From JBBQCW01 sp038319025 (GTDB lineage: Bacteria; Actinomycetota; Thermoleophilia; Solirubrobacterales; Solirubrobacteraceae), in the NCBI GenBank assembly GCA_038319025.1, contig JBBQCW010000019.1:1-58460 (forward strand): 58,460 nucleotides of DNA, given 5' to 3'. The translations under genes were made by a program, and so were the position numbers. Below are positions 41,429 to 49,250 of this stretch, piece after piece. Under the pieces are notes generated by a model. The model was not told where the DNA came from and ran no database searches. It was given only the letters and a program-made list of their open reading frames with translations. How positions within the stretch are numbered: the first letter of the stretch is position 1; each line of letters begins with the position of its first letter.

Positions 41429-42463
41429 CTACCGGCGCTTGCGCTTCTTCTTCTTCGACGAGGAGTGAGCGGGCCCGGTGGGCTCGTCGTCCTCGGCATC
41501 CTCGGCCTCGACGATCGGGGCCGGCTCGGCGGCTGCCTTGCGACCGCCGCCCGGGCGGGGCAGCGGGAACGGGGTGCGCGGCGCACGCTCCGGACGAGCG
41601 GTGGTGCCCTTGGCCTTGGCCACCTTGGAGTCCTCGACGTCCTTGGCGCGCTGAGCCTTGATCTCCTGCTGCGTAGGCCATGGCTCCGGCTTGCCGGACC
41701 TCCACGACAGCGGGACGTTCCCGCCGGGCCAGCGCTGCAGGATGAGGAAACCGAGGGCCACGAGCCAGAACGTCTGCACGACGGGGAGCTGCGAACCCAG
41801 CGGGATGACGAAGAGGACGCCGGCGATGATCCCCAGGATCCCCATGAAGCGGGTGAGCAGGCCGACCCGCATCGCGTTCAGGTTGATCAGCACGAAAGCC
41901 AGGCCGACGACGAGCACGCCGAGCTGGCGCAAGAGCGTCGCGGCCACCAGCGCGCCGCCCTTCAGCGCGTCGTGCGCGGCCTGGGTGCCGTGATCGGAAG
42001 CGTCCGCAAACTGACCGGACTTGTAGGACACGAAGATCTGCAGGCCCAACTCCGAGACTGCGACCATGATCGGCCCGGCGATGGCGGCGACGAGCGCGAT
42101 CTTGGGCAGCCGCGAAGTCCGCGCCGACGTGACGCGATACATGTAGCGCAGGGCGTACCCGGTGAGCAGGGAGCCGGCCGCCAGCACGAGGCTGACCACG
42201 AGCAGCTGGTTGCTGTGGTCGCTGTAGAAGAGGATCTGGGCCGACTTGAGCCCGGGCGCCCCTTGGAGGCCCTGGCCGAGGCTCTCCCGCAGGGTGGTGA
42301 GCAGCGGCACGTGGGGAAAGTCGGCGTAGATGAGCGAGGCGACGATGCCGCCGCCGAGGGTCAGCAGGCCGGCGAGGACCGCGACGATTCCCGCGGAGCC
42401 GCGCTCGGCCTCTTCCCGGGCGAGGGCGTCCTTCGGGGCAAGGGGCTGCTCAGGCGTGCTCAC
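41429..42463 (-). CDS. Unknown membrane protein with basic C-terminal tail
   Basis: A 344-residue protein. Hydrophobic segments at about 25-45, 85-108, 122-142, 170-195 and 205-245 make four to six helices. After residue 250 the protein is hydrophilic, with a long Pro/Ala/charged tail ending in SSSKKKKRKRR. No family recognised; the tail could bind nucleic acid or anionic lipid. GTG 42463 has TAGACT 9 nt upstream. Divergent from the CBS gene. Confidence 0.75.
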   Translation of the reverse strand: MSTPEQPLAPKDALAREEAERGSAGIVAVLAGLLTLGGGIVASLIYADFPHVPLLTTLRESLGQGLQGAPGLKSAQILFYSDHSNQLLVVSLVLAAGSLLTGYALRYMYRVTSARTSRLPKIALVAAIAGPIMVAVSELGLQIFVSYKSGQFADASDHGTQAAHDALKGGALVAATLLRQLGVLVVGLAFVLINLNAMRVGLLTRFMGILGIIAGVLFVIPLGSQLPVVQTFWLVALGFLILQRWPGGNVPLSWRSGKPEPWPTQQEIKAQRAKDVEDSKVAKAKGTTARPERAPRTPFPLPRPGGGRKAAAEPAPIVEAEDAEDDEPTGPAHSSSKKKKRKRR

Positions 42464-42472
42464 GGACGCGTC

Positions 42473-42478
42473 AGTCTA
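42473..42478 (-). promoter_or_regulatory. -10 box of the membrane protein gene
   Basis: The minus strand reads TAGACT 9 nt before GTG 42463. Confidence 0.45.
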
Positions 42479-42512
42479 CGTCGCCGGGGTCGACGTGGCC
42501 CCGACGCTCGAC

Positions 42513-42518
42513 TAGCCT
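42513..42518 (+). promoter_or_regulatory. -10 box of the CBS gene
   Basis: TAGCCT lies 7 nt before ATG 42526. Confidence 0.5.
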
Positions 42519-42525
42519 GCGGTCG

Positions 42526-42975
42526 ATGGTCCTGCGCGAAGTGATGACCGAGTCCGTTGTGACCGCGCCGCCCGAGGCAAGCGTGCGCGTCGTCGCCGAC
42601 CTGATGCGTGAGCGTAATGTCGGCTCGGTGATCGTCGTCGACGCGGACGGCGCGCCCGTCGGGTTCGTCACCGACCGCGATCTGACGGTGAGCGTCCTGG
42701 CCGAAGGACACCTGGGCTCAGCGGCCGTTCAGGGTCATGCCTCAGCGCCCGTCGTGACGGGCTCGCCCGATATGGAAGTGAGCGATGCGGTGGAGCTGAT
42801 GGCCCAGCACGGCATCCGTCGCCTTCCCGTGCTGGACGGCGGCCTGTTGACCGGCATCGTCACCCTCGACGACCTCGCCGTGCGGATCGGCGACCTCGAG
42901 TTGGCCCAGTCGATCACCGCGCGGCTGACTCGAGCCGCACTGCCGGGCTTCTATTTCCACAACCGCGGGGAGTAG
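42526..42975 (+). CDS. CBS-domain pair protein
   Basis: A 149-residue protein made of two CBS motifs (about 5-58 and 70-125): MTESVVTAPPEASVRVVADLM with GFVTDRDL, and VEVSDAVELMAQHGIRRLPV-like with GIVTLDDLA. Free-standing CBS pairs bind adenosyl nucleotides such as AMP or ATP and act as energy or redox sensors. The acetate-CoA ligase nearby is AMP-forming, but no direct link is shown. ATG 42526 with a TANNNT box upstream. Confidence 0.92.
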   Translation: MVLREVMTESVVTAPPEASVRVVADLMRERNVGSVIVVDADGAPVGFVTDRDLTVSVLAEGHLGSAAVQGHASAPVVTGSPDMEVSDAVELMAQHGIRRLPVLDGGLLTGIVTLDDLAVRIGDLELAQSITARLTRAALPGFYFHNRGE

Positions 42976-42987
42976 CCGGGCTGCTTC

Positions 42988-43725
42988 TCAGCCGACGGCG
43001 AGCGCCGCAGCCGCGATGTCACCGTCGGTCACGCGACGCGCATCCGGCATCAGCGCGGCCATCCGATCGGCGGCGAGAACGACAACGGCCGCAGAGTCGG
43101 GCGATGTCAGCAGCGTGACGGGCGCGACCATCGCCCGCAGCTCAGGGCGCGTCACGGGCCAGGAGGCCAGCCCGGCGTAGTCGGCGAAGAACCCGCGATG
43201 GGCGTCCTGGGCGCGGGCCAGCTCGTCGGCGGGGGCGTCGGCACCGAGCCAGGCCGCGACGGCCGCCCGCGGCCCACCCTCGCGCAGCGCGTCTTCCAGC
43301 ATCTGTCGCTGCGCGGCCATGCCTTCCGTCGCCTCCGGGACGAAGGCGAACAGCGGCGGGTCGTAGGCCACCGCGCCGCAAACGAGCGCGGGGTGTCGAC
43401 GGACGACGTCGAGTGCGATGAGCGCGCCGAAACCCTGCCCGACCAGCAGTGCGGGCGCGGCGTTCAGCGCCGCGATGACCGCGGCGAGATCCTCGGCCTG
43501 CTCCTCCACCGTCGTCGCCGAGTAGGGCGTCGGAGCTCCGCTGGCGCCGTAGCCACGGCGGTCGTAGGTGATGGCGCGCCGTCCGTCGGCGCCGAGCGCC
43601 CCGGCCAGCGGGCCGAACGTCAGCGCGTCGGCGGCCAAGTCGTGCACCAGGACGGTGGCGGCCGCGCCGGTCGGGCCGTGCTCCTCCACGTGCAGCGGTA
43701 CGCCTGCTCCTTCGATCATCGTCAT
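42988..43725 (-). CDS. Alpha/beta hydrolase-fold protein lacking the nucleophile
   Basis: A 245-residue protein with the fold pattern VHDLAADALTF, YDRRGYGASG and a helix-strand core typical of epoxide-hydrolase/haloperoxidase relatives. The nucleophile elbow reads G96-Q-G-F-G100, so glycine (98) replaces the usual Ser/Asp/Cys. No catalytic histidine is found in the last 25 residues (VTDGDIAAAALAVG). It is probably a non-enzymatic binder. ATG 43725 is preferred to GTG 43734 because TAGCGT lies 7 nt upstream of it. Confidence 0.8.
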   Translation of the reverse strand: MTMIEGAGVPLHVEEHGPTGAAATVLVHDLAADALTFGPLAGALGADGRRAITYDRRGYGASGAPTPYSATTVEEQAEDLAAVIAALNAAPALLVGQGFGALIALDVVRRHPALVCGAVAYDPPLFAFVPEATEGMAAQRQMLEDALREGGPRAAVAAWLGADAPADELARAQDAHRGFFADYAGLASWPVTRPELRAMVAPVTLLTSPDSAAVVVLAADRMAALMPDARRVTDGDIAAAALAVG

Positions 43726-43732
43726 GGCCCAC

Positions 43733-43738
43733 ACGCTA
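43733..43738 (-). promoter_or_regulatory. -10 box of the hydrolase-like gene
   Basis: The minus strand reads TAGCGT 7 nt before ATG 43725; it overlaps the alternative GTG start, which argues against that start. Confidence 0.5.
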
Positions 43739-43765
43739 CGTGGTGAGCCCGCACAAGCCGAGCGC

Positions 43766-43771
43766 TACGCT
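43766..43771 (+). promoter_or_regulatory. -10 box of the 88-aa gene
   Basis: TACGCT lies 6 nt before ATG 43778. Confidence 0.55.
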
Positions 43772-43777
43772 GTCCTC

Positions 43778-44044
43778 ATGGACGAAGGCTTCAACATGTT
43801 CGGTGACCCCGAAGAACTCCAGCGCCGCTTCGCCGAGTTCGCGGAGCAGATGCAGGGCCAGCAGACGCTCGCCTGGGCCGACAGTGCGATCAAGCTCGCC
43901 GTCGACCTCACTGTCGCTGCGATCAACCGGGTCAACATCCAGGGCACGACTTCCGAGCAGGCCGAGCAGATTCGGTCGGTAATGGCGGTCGTCTTCCCCG
44001 AGGCCGTCACGCTCGTGCGCGAGGCACGCTCGGGCCTGAGCTAG
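43778..44044 (+). CDS. Small conserved-looking hypothetical protein (88 aa)
   Basis: An 88-residue mostly helical, soluble, acidic protein starting MDEGFNMFGDPEELQRRF. No signal peptide, membrane segment or cysteine. No family is recognised. It is supported as a gene by a good -10 box 6 nt before the ATG, codon-position GC bias, and a fit between two genes of opposite strand. Divergent from the hydrolase-like gene. Confidence 0.65.
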   Translation: MDEGFNMFGDPEELQRRFAEFAEQMQGQQTLAWADSAIKLAVDLTVAAINRVNIQGTTSEQAEQIRSVMAVVFPEAVTLVREARSGLS

Positions 44045-44053
44045 GCCACCGGC

Positions 44054-45070
44054 TCACTTAGCCTCCGCTGCACCGCCGTCGGCCTCCGCCGCTGCCCGTT
44101 CCTTCTCGGCCGTGCGGTCCTCCCGGCCTCGGCGGATCACCTCCTTGAACGACGTGATTCGAAACACGAAGAACAGTGCGGCGAACCCGAGCGCAAGCAT
44201 CGAGACGGCGATCGCCACCTGCTGCCCCACCGAGTAGGCCGCCACCGTCGCGGCCGGCGCCGTGGTGGCGAACACCTGCACGAGGAGTGCCTGCTGGACG
44301 CCCGCCCCGCCTGGCGTGAAGGGAACGAACCCGGCGACGGCGTTCACCCCGAACACCAGCAGCACGTTCTGCACGGACCCGCCGATGTTGAACGCGTCGA
44401 GCAGAAACCAGAACGCGACGAAGCGGCAGCACCAGCCGCCGAACTGCACGGCAAACACCTCGCGCATGTAGCGCCGGCGGTCGAACACGATCGTGACGCC
44501 CTGGCGCACCCGCGCCCATAGCGCCTTGACCCGCCGCGACAGCAACGCGAACGCCACCAGCGCGGCCATCGCCAGCATGGTGATCACGAACAGCGTGAAC
44601 CGCGGGTTGCCGGCGAAGAACTGCAGATCAAAGGCGGGGATCTTGGAGAAGTCCGGCGGCTTGGGGAAGACTCCTTGGGTGAAGGCAAACAGCAGCACGA
44701 GCACGCCCATGAACAGGTCGAAGATCGCCTCCACGGAGAACGCGGACGCAACGGTGGCGTACGACGAGTTCGGCACGGAGGTCTTGACCAGGAAAAGCTT
44801 GATCACGTCGCCGCCGCGCGCCGGCACCACGCCGTTGAAGCCGACGGCCGCGACGTACGCCGCCCACACGTCCCGCCAGCGGATGTGCTCCACCGGGTAG
44901 GCGGCTCGAAGCGCGTTGAAATACGCCCGCGAGCGGAGTGTGAGGTTGCCCGCGAAGAACAGCAGGCCGATCAGCAGCGGCAACCAGTGAATCGCTGCGA
45001 GGTTGTCGAAGAAGCTGTTGAACGCATCCGAGAAGGAGCGCAGGCTGTCCCCGAGCGAGGCGATCGGCAC
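44054..45070 (-). CDS. Lysylphosphatidylglycerol synthase TM-like (UPF0104/YbhN) protein
   Basis: A 338-residue membrane protein with about seven or eight helices. GFNGVVPARGGDVIKLFLV and FVPFTPGGAGVQQALLVQVF are the two conserved glycine/proline motifs of the LPG_synthase_TM flippase-like family. The last 40 residues are charged and Ala/Glu-rich. Members act in lipid or polyprenyl-lipid translocation; the cargo is unknown. Start GTG 45070. Confidence 0.82.
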   Translation of the reverse strand: MPIASLGDSLRSFSDAFNSFFDNLAAIHWLPLLIGLLFFAGNLTLRSRAYFNALRAAYPVEHIRWRDVWAAYVAAVGFNGVVPARGGDVIKLFLVKTSVPNSSYATVASAFSVEAIFDLFMGVLVLLFAFTQGVFPKPPDFSKIPAFDLQFFAGNPRFTLFVITMLAMAALVAFALLSRRVKALWARVRQGVTIVFDRRRYMREVFAVQFGGWCCRFVAFWFLLDAFNIGGSVQNVLLVFGVNAVAGFVPFTPGGAGVQQALLVQVFATTAPAATVAAYSVGQQVAIAVSMLALGFAALFFVFRITSFKEVIRRGREDRTAEKERAAAEADGGAAEAK

Positions 45071-45109
45071 GACTGAAGAGTCTCAGGTTCCGAAGTCGAA
45101 GGGCAGTTG

Positions 45110-45760
45110 TCAGAGACCGAGGCGGGCGTACACGGCCGGGTCCGCCAGTGAGTCGGCGAGCAGGTCGCCGTCGAGCGTGATGCCCTCCAGCGAGGGGATG
45201 GCGATCACGAAGGCTCCACTGGCGCGGGCCGAGGTGACTCCCGTGGGCGAGTCCTCCAGAGCCACGCAGTCCTCCGGCTCGGCCCCGAGGGCGCGAGCGA
45301 GCGCGACATAGATGTCGGGCGCCGGCTTGGCGTTTTCCACTTCATCGCCGGCGATGATGTGGTCGAAGTGGTCGCTGAGGCCGGCGGTGGCCAACCCACG
45401 ATCGACGAGCACCCGTGGTGAGTTGGAGGCCATGCCGACCGGCCGACCAGCCGCACGCAGGGCGTTGAGCAGGGCGACGGCGCCGGGCCGAGGACTGACG
45501 TCTCGGCCGAGTTCATCCCACATGCGCTGGTGCAGGTCCGCCATCAGTGCCTCACCCTCGCCGGGGGCGTCGAGCTGGCGTTCCATGATCATCATCGCCA
45601 CGTCGGCGGAGCTGCCGATGATCTCCTGCTTGTGGGCGAGCGTGAAGGTGTGGCCGCGGGCGGCGAACAGCGCCGCCTCGGCCCGCGTCCAGCAGACCTC
45701 GGTATCGAGGGTGAGGCCGTCGTTGTCGAACAGGACGGCGGCGGGGACGGGGGCGCTCAC
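45110..45760 (-). CDS. HAD phosphatase, beta-phosphoglucomutase-like
   Basis: A 216-residue HAD hydrolase of subfamily I. Motif I is FDNDGLTLDTE (nucleophile and acid Asp), motif II MASNSPR, motif III around KPAPD, and motif IV ALEDSPTGVTSA. The helical cap lies at about 20-80. It dephosphorylates a small sugar phosphate or similar; substrate undetermined. GTG 45760 begins 3 bp after the upstream reductase stop, so the two are probably one transcript. Confidence 0.9.
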   Translation of the reverse strand: MSAPVPAAVLFDNDGLTLDTEVCWTRAEAALFAARGHTFTLAHKQEIIGSSADVAMMIMERQLDAPGEGEALMADLHQRMWDELGRDVSPRPGAVALLNALRAAGRPVGMASNSPRVLVDRGLATAGLSDHFDHIIAGDEVENAKPAPDIYVALARALGAEPEDCVALEDSPTGVTSARASGAFVIAIPSLEGITLDGDLLADSLADPAVYARLGL

Positions 45761-45763
45761 GCC

Positions 45764-46735
45764 TCAGCCGTAACGAGTGCCGACGGCGGTGGGCAGCATG
45801 TCGAGCTCCGCGAGGTCGGCGGGCGTCAGGGCCACCGAGGCCGCGGCGGCGTTCTCCTCCAGGTAGGCGATGCGCCGGGTGCCGGGTATCGGAACCACGT
45901 GCTCGCCCTGAGCGAGCGTCCACGCGAGCGCGATCTGCCCGGGGGCCGCGCCGTGGCGGGCCGCGACCACTCCGACGGCGTCGACGATGGCCTGATTGGC
46001 CGCCATCGCCTCGCGCTCGAACCGCGGCAGGCTGCCACGAAAATCATCGGCCCCGAACCCGTCGGCGCTGAGCTTTCCGGTCAGGAACCCGCGGCCGAGC
46101 GGCGAGAACGGGATAAACGCGGCGCCGTGAGCGGCGCACCAGTCCAGGACGCCACTCTGGAGCGCGTCGCGGGTCCAAAGCGAAAGTTCGGATTGCACAC
46201 TGGCCACCGGGTGGATGGCGTGAGCGATCTCCAGCTCCGCAACTGACACTTCGGACATCCCGATCGCCCCGGCTTTGCCGGCGGTGACCGTCTCCGCCAT
46301 GGCGCCCCAAGTTTCCGCGACGGGCACGTTCTCGTCCACGCGATGCAGTTGGTACAGGTCCACACGGTCGGTCTGGAGCCGGGCCAGCGATGCGTCGATC
46401 GCCGCGCGCACGTGCTCGGGCGTGCCGTTGCGCGACATGCGGATCGGCACGGCGCTCTCGACGACGAGCCCGCATTTGGTGGCCAGGAACGCCTCGTCGC
46501 GGCGCCCCGCCAAACCACGGCCCACGAGTTCCTCGTTGGTGAACGGGCCGTACATGTCGGCGGTGTCGATGAACGTGACGCCGAGGTCGAGCGCGCGGTG
46601 CAGAACGGCGATCGACTGGGCCTCGTCCCGGCCCTCCTCGCCGTAGGCCCACGTCATCCCCATGCAGCCCAGGCCGATAGCGCCCACCGAGGGGCCGTCG
46701 GCGCCGAACGAACGAGTCGGAATGCGGTCAGTCAT
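45764..46735 (-). CDS. Aldo/keto reductase
   Basis: A 323-residue AKR with the (beta/alpha)8 barrel. Catalytic residues are visible: D and Y in FIDTADMYGPF, K in LATKCGLV and H in LYQLHRVD. The C-terminal NADPH-binding segment is VPIPGTRRIAYLEEN. It resembles the YajO/IolS-like group that reduces aldehydes. ATG 46735 is chosen (longer frame rejected), with TATCGT 8 nt upstream. Probably co-transcribed with the HAD gene. Confidence 0.92.
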   Translation of the reverse strand: MTDRIPTRSFGADGPSVGAIGLGCMGMTWAYGEEGRDEAQSIAVLHRALDLGVTFIDTADMYGPFTNEELVGRGLAGRRDEAFLATKCGLVVESAVPIRMSRNGTPEHVRAAIDASLARLQTDRVDLYQLHRVDENVPVAETWGAMAETVTAGKAGAIGMSEVSVAELEIAHAIHPVASVQSELSLWTRDALQSGVLDWCAAHGAAFIPFSPLGRGFLTGKLSADGFGADDFRGSLPRFEREAMAANQAIVDAVGVVAARHGAAPGQIALAWTLAQGEHVVPIPGTRRIAYLEENAAAASVALTPADLAELDMLPTAVGTRYG

Positions 46736-46743
46736 GGCGGCGA

Positions 46744-46749
46744 ACGATA
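46744..46749 (-). promoter_or_regulatory. -10 box of the aldo/keto reductase
   Basis: The minus strand reads TATCGT 8 nt before ATG 46735. Confidence 0.5.
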
Positions 46750-46776
46750 GACGGCAGGTACTGTCGGCCATCCGAC

Positions 46777-46782
46777 TAGGCT
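46777..46782 (+). promoter_or_regulatory. -10 box of the ACT-like gene
   Basis: TAGGCT lies 6 nt before GTG 46789. With the opposite box at 46744 it fills the 53-bp divergent gap. Confidence 0.55.
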
Positions 46783-46788
46783 CGGCGA

Positions 46789-47190
46789 GTGCCCGCACCC
46801 GTGCCCGCTCTGGCCTTCGACATCCTCCCCGAGGATCTCGCCATCTGCCGCCTCGACGCCGGGGACGGAGTCCCGGCGTGGGCGATGCCCGCCACCGGCT
46901 TCTGGTCGGTCAGCTGCAGGGGTGAGGAGTTGTCGGTGATGTGCCGGGTCGACATGGTGCCCGCGGAGGTCATGAGCGCCGCGCCCTACCGGGCGTTCGT
47001 CGTGCGCGGCCCGATGGCGTTCGACGTCGTCGGCGTCGCCGCCGCGTTCACCGGCGCGCTGGCGGGCGCCGGCATCCCGGTGATGCCGATCGCGACCCAC
47101 GACACCGACGTGGTGCTCGTGCGGGCACAGGATGTGGACGGCGCGACGGCAGCTCTCCGCAGCGCCGGGTTCACCGTCGCGTTGGCTTAG
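46789..47190 (+). CDS. ACT-domain (CASTOR-like) protein
   Basis: A 133-residue protein. An N-terminal ILPEDLAICRLDAGDGVPAW and C-terminal PMAFDVVGVAAAFTGALAGAGIPVMPIATHDTDVVLV match the free-standing tandem ACT proteins related to CASTOR-type amino-acid sensors. These bind small ligands such as amino acids; no enzyme domain is attached. GTG 46789 follows a good -10 box. Monocistronic by layout. Confidence 0.8.
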   Translation: MPAPVPALAFDILPEDLAICRLDAGDGVPAWAMPATGFWSVSCRGEELSVMCRVDMVPAEVMSAAPYRAFVVRGPMAFDVVGVAAAFTGALAGAGIPVMPIATHDTDVVLVRAQDVDGATAALRSAGFTVALA

Positions 47191-47193
47191 GAG

Positions 47194-47601
47194 TCAGCTG
47201 GGCGGCAGGTGGCCGGCGTCCGAGCCGGCCTTGTCCAGCGTCACCGCGACGGGCGCCATCGCCTCGCCGAGCGCGATGATCCCCGACAGCGGGCGGATCA
47301 TCACCGTGAACTCCTTGACCAAGCCGTCATCACCGAACCGCAGGACATCGAGGCCCTCCACGGCCTTCTCGCCGACCCGGGCACGGAAGATCAGGGCAAG
47401 CGTGCCGTCCGCGTTCTCGAACTCGTCGGTGTACTCAAAGTCCTCGAACGTCCGCAGCAGCTGACCGAAGAGGCCGGCGGCGGCCTCGCGGCCGTCAAAC
47501 GGGCGAAAGGCGACCGGGGAGTGGAAGAGCACGTCGGGGGCCAGGCAGGCCGCCATGGCCTCGTGGTCTTGGGCTTCGACGGCGGTGCGGAAGGCATGCA
47601 T
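47194..47601 (-). CDS. SnoaL-like/NTF2-fold protein
   Basis: A 135-residue single-domain protein of the NTF2-like (SnoaL_2) superfamily: FRTAVEAQDHEAMAACLAPDVLFHSPVAFRPFDG at the start and GLDVLRFGDDGLVKEFTVMIRP later. Members range from isomerases and hydrolases to non-catalytic proteins, so activity cannot be named. ATG 47601 has TAGGCT 6 nt upstream, so it has its own promoter inside the end of the YjbR-like gene. Confidence 0.8.
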   Translation of the reverse strand: MHAFRTAVEAQDHEAMAACLAPDVLFHSPVAFRPFDGREAAAGLFGQLLRTFEDFEYTDEFENADGTLALIFRARVGEKAVEGLDVLRFGDDGLVKEFTVMIRPLSGIIALGEAMAPVAVTLDKAGSDAGHLPPS

Positions 47602-47607
47602 GCGTGC

Positions 47608-47613
47608 AGCCTA
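47608..47613 (-). promoter_or_regulatory. -10 box of the SnoaL-like gene
   Basis: The minus strand reads TAGGCT 6 nt before ATG 47601; it overlaps the stop region of the upstream gene. Confidence 0.5.
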
Positions 47614-47991
47614 TGACCCGTCGCCACCACGGTCCACCGCAGGCGCCCAGCCGAGGGCGCGTTGCCGGGCCTTGGGCAGCGCGGAGACGATCAGGTCGTA
47701 GGAGTCCTCGACCATGTCGCCGAGCACCGCATCGGGCACGTCCCCCGCCAGGTCCACGGTGTTCCAATGGCGCTTGTTCATGTGGTATCCAGGCCGCACC
47801 GACTCGTAGACGGCGCGCAGTTCTTCGGCCAGGCCGGGATCACACTTCAGGTTGATCGCCACCCCGCTGTCGCCCATCAGCGCGAACAGCTTGCCGCCGA
47901 CCCTGTAGACGGCCGTCTGCGGGCCGAACGGGTAGTCCTTCTCGGCCCCGATCAGCGCGAGACAGCGGCGGTCGGCCTCGGCCGCCGTCAC
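47611..47991 (-). CDS. MmcQ/YjbR-family protein
   Basis: A 126-residue protein. FALMGDSGVAINLKCDPGLAEELRA, GYHMNKRHWNTVDL and the final ALPKARQRALGW are characteristic of the MmcQ/YjbR (CyaY-like fold, DNA-binding) family, whose role is not well defined. Start GTG 47991. It follows the vapC stop by 16 bp on the same strand and may be read from the vapBC promoter. Confidence 0.85.
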   Translation of the reverse strand: MTAAEADRRCLALIGAEKDYPFGPQTAVYRVGGKLFALMGDSGVAINLKCDPGLAEELRAVYESVRPGYHMNKRHWNTVDLAGDVPDAVLGDMVEDSYDLIVSALPKARQRALGWAPAVDRGGDGS

Positions 47992-48007
47992 GGGGCGAAG
48001 CCCTGCT

Positions 48008-48412
48008 TCACGCGGTCGGCCCGACTACGAGGATGCCCTCGCGCTCGGCTGCGGACAACACCCTGCGATCAAAGCTCGCCAGCCGCGCACCATGGTGACG
48101 AGCGCTCGCCAGCGCATAGGCGTCGGGGATGCTCACCGGGTGCGCCGAGCGCAACCGTGCAGCATCGACGGCGACGGCCTCGTTGGGCGGCTGGATGGTG
48201 ATGCCCAGGGCGGCGATCGCTTCGCGGGCGGTTCGCAGGCCGGCGGCGGTGGCCGCAGGAGCGATCAGCACTTCCGTGAGGGTCGTCAGGCCCAGGAGCC
48301 TCGAGGTGGCCTGTTCCTTCCACGCGGTGAACAGTTCCCGCGAAGCGTCGTGATGGGCGTCCGAGGCATCCAGCGCACCGATCACCACGTCCGCGTCGAG
48401 CACGACCGTCAC
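48008..48412 (-). CDS. vapC: VapC-type PIN-domain toxin
   Basis: A 134-residue PIN-domain ribonuclease. The acidic metal-binding residues are in place: D6 in VLDADVVIG, E47 in LTEVLI, D97 in SIPDAYALA and D115 in SFDRR. Such toxins cut tRNA or rRNA when the antitoxin is lost. It overlaps the antitoxin gene by four bases (48409-48412), the normal antitoxin-first layout. The site looks intact, so activity is expected. Confidence 0.92.
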   Translation of the reverse strand: MTVVLDADVVIGALDASDAHHDASRELFTAWKEQATSRLLGLTTLTEVLIAPAATAAGLRTAREAIAALGITIQPPNEAVAVDAARLRSAHPVSIPDAYALASARHHGARLASFDRRVLSAAEREGILVVGPTA

Positions 48413-48630
48413 CGACTGCGCTCCTCTTCGTCCAGGCGCTCCAGGTACCCCGCGGGGTACGTGCCGGTCAGGCTGCCGAATGCACCGGCAAAGCTCAGCA
48501 CGGCCCGCCGGATCAGCAACTCGCCGTCACCGATCGGCTCAACGATCACGTGATCCCCCGAGCCGAGGCCTGCCTCCGACAGAGCTGAGACCGGCACCGT
48601 GACCTGATTCTTGGAGGAGATGCGGGGCAC
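48409..48630 (-). CDS. vapB: VapB-type antitoxin, AbrB/SpoVT swapped-hairpin fold
   Basis: A 73-residue protein. The N-terminal half (PRISSKNQVTVPVSALSEAGL, then GDHVIVEPIGDGELLIRR) is an AbrB-type DNA-binding domain. The C-terminal part (about 45-73) should wrap the toxin. GTG 48630 is the start, since TAAGGT lies 6 nt upstream. It should repress its own promoter through the inverted repeat at 48632-48652. Confidence 0.9.
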   Translation of the reverse strand: MPRISSKNQVTVPVSALSEAGLGSGDHVIVEPIGDGELLIRRAVLSFAGAFGSLTGTYPAGYLERLDEEERSR

Positions 48631-48631
48631 T

Positions 48632-48652
48632 CCTTTACCTTAGCAGTAAAGG
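48632..48652. promoter_or_regulatory. Palindromic operator over the vapBC -10 box
   Basis: Perfect 7-bp inverted repeat CCTTTAC-N7-GTAAAGG. On the minus strand the -10 TAAGGT lies within it, 6 nt from the vapB start. A dimeric AbrB-type antitoxin bound here would block RNA polymerase. Confidence 0.75.
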
Positions 48653-48674
48653 ATTTGCAAATGAATGCACCCCC

Positions 48675-49145
48675 CTACACCGCCGCCAACTCGGCCAGCA
48701 CGGCCAGCACCTGGTCGTCATGCGTCTTGGGTGACACCTTCGGGATCACGTGAACGACCGTCCCGGCGCCGTCGATGACGAACGTCGCGCGCAGCGACCC
48801 CCAATAGGTGTTGCCGTACATCTTCTTCTCCGACCACGTGCCGTAGGCCTCGCAGATCGCGTGGTCCTCGTCGGCCAGCAGCGTGAAGTTGAGGCCTTCC
48901 TTGTCGTGGAACTTCTTGACCAGCTTCACCGGATCCGGCGAGACGCCGAGGACCACGGCGCCGGCGTCCTCATAAGCCGGAAGGTGGTCACGCACGCTGC
49001 AGGCCTGCGTCGTGCAACCCGGCGTGGCCGCCTTGGGGTAGAAGTAGAGGACGACCGTCCGGCCGGCGAAATCGGACAGCGAGACGTCGTTGCCGTCCTG
49101 GTCGGGCAACGTGAAGGCAGGGGCAGGCTGGCCGGACTCGAGCAT
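48675..49145 (-). CDS. bcp: Thioredoxin-dependent peroxiredoxin (Bcp/PrxQ)
   Basis: A 156-residue peroxiredoxin. PGCTTQAC carries peroxidatic C44 and resolving C49, the PrxQ spacing. FYPKAATPGCT and the WGSLRATFVID segment are conserved. It reduces hydrogen and lipid peroxides in the cytoplasm. ATG 49145 gives the family N-terminus LESGQPAPAFTLPDQDG; a longer frame adds unrelated residues. Confidence 0.95.
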   Translation of the reverse strand: MLESGQPAPAFTLPDQDGNDVSLSDFAGRTVVLYFYPKAATPGCTTQACSVRDHLPAYEDAGAVVLGVSPDPVKLVKKFHDKEGLNFTLLADEDHAICEAYGTWSEKKMYGNTYWGSLRATFVIDGAGTVVHVIPKVSPKTHDDQVLAVLAELAAV

Positions 49146-49250
49146 TGGGTGACTCCGAGGGTGAGGAGGGAAAAGGGCTGCACCGGATACTGACGTGCGC
49201 GGCCGGGGGGTCAATCCCAGCGGCACGAAATCGTCACGAAAAGGGCCGAA

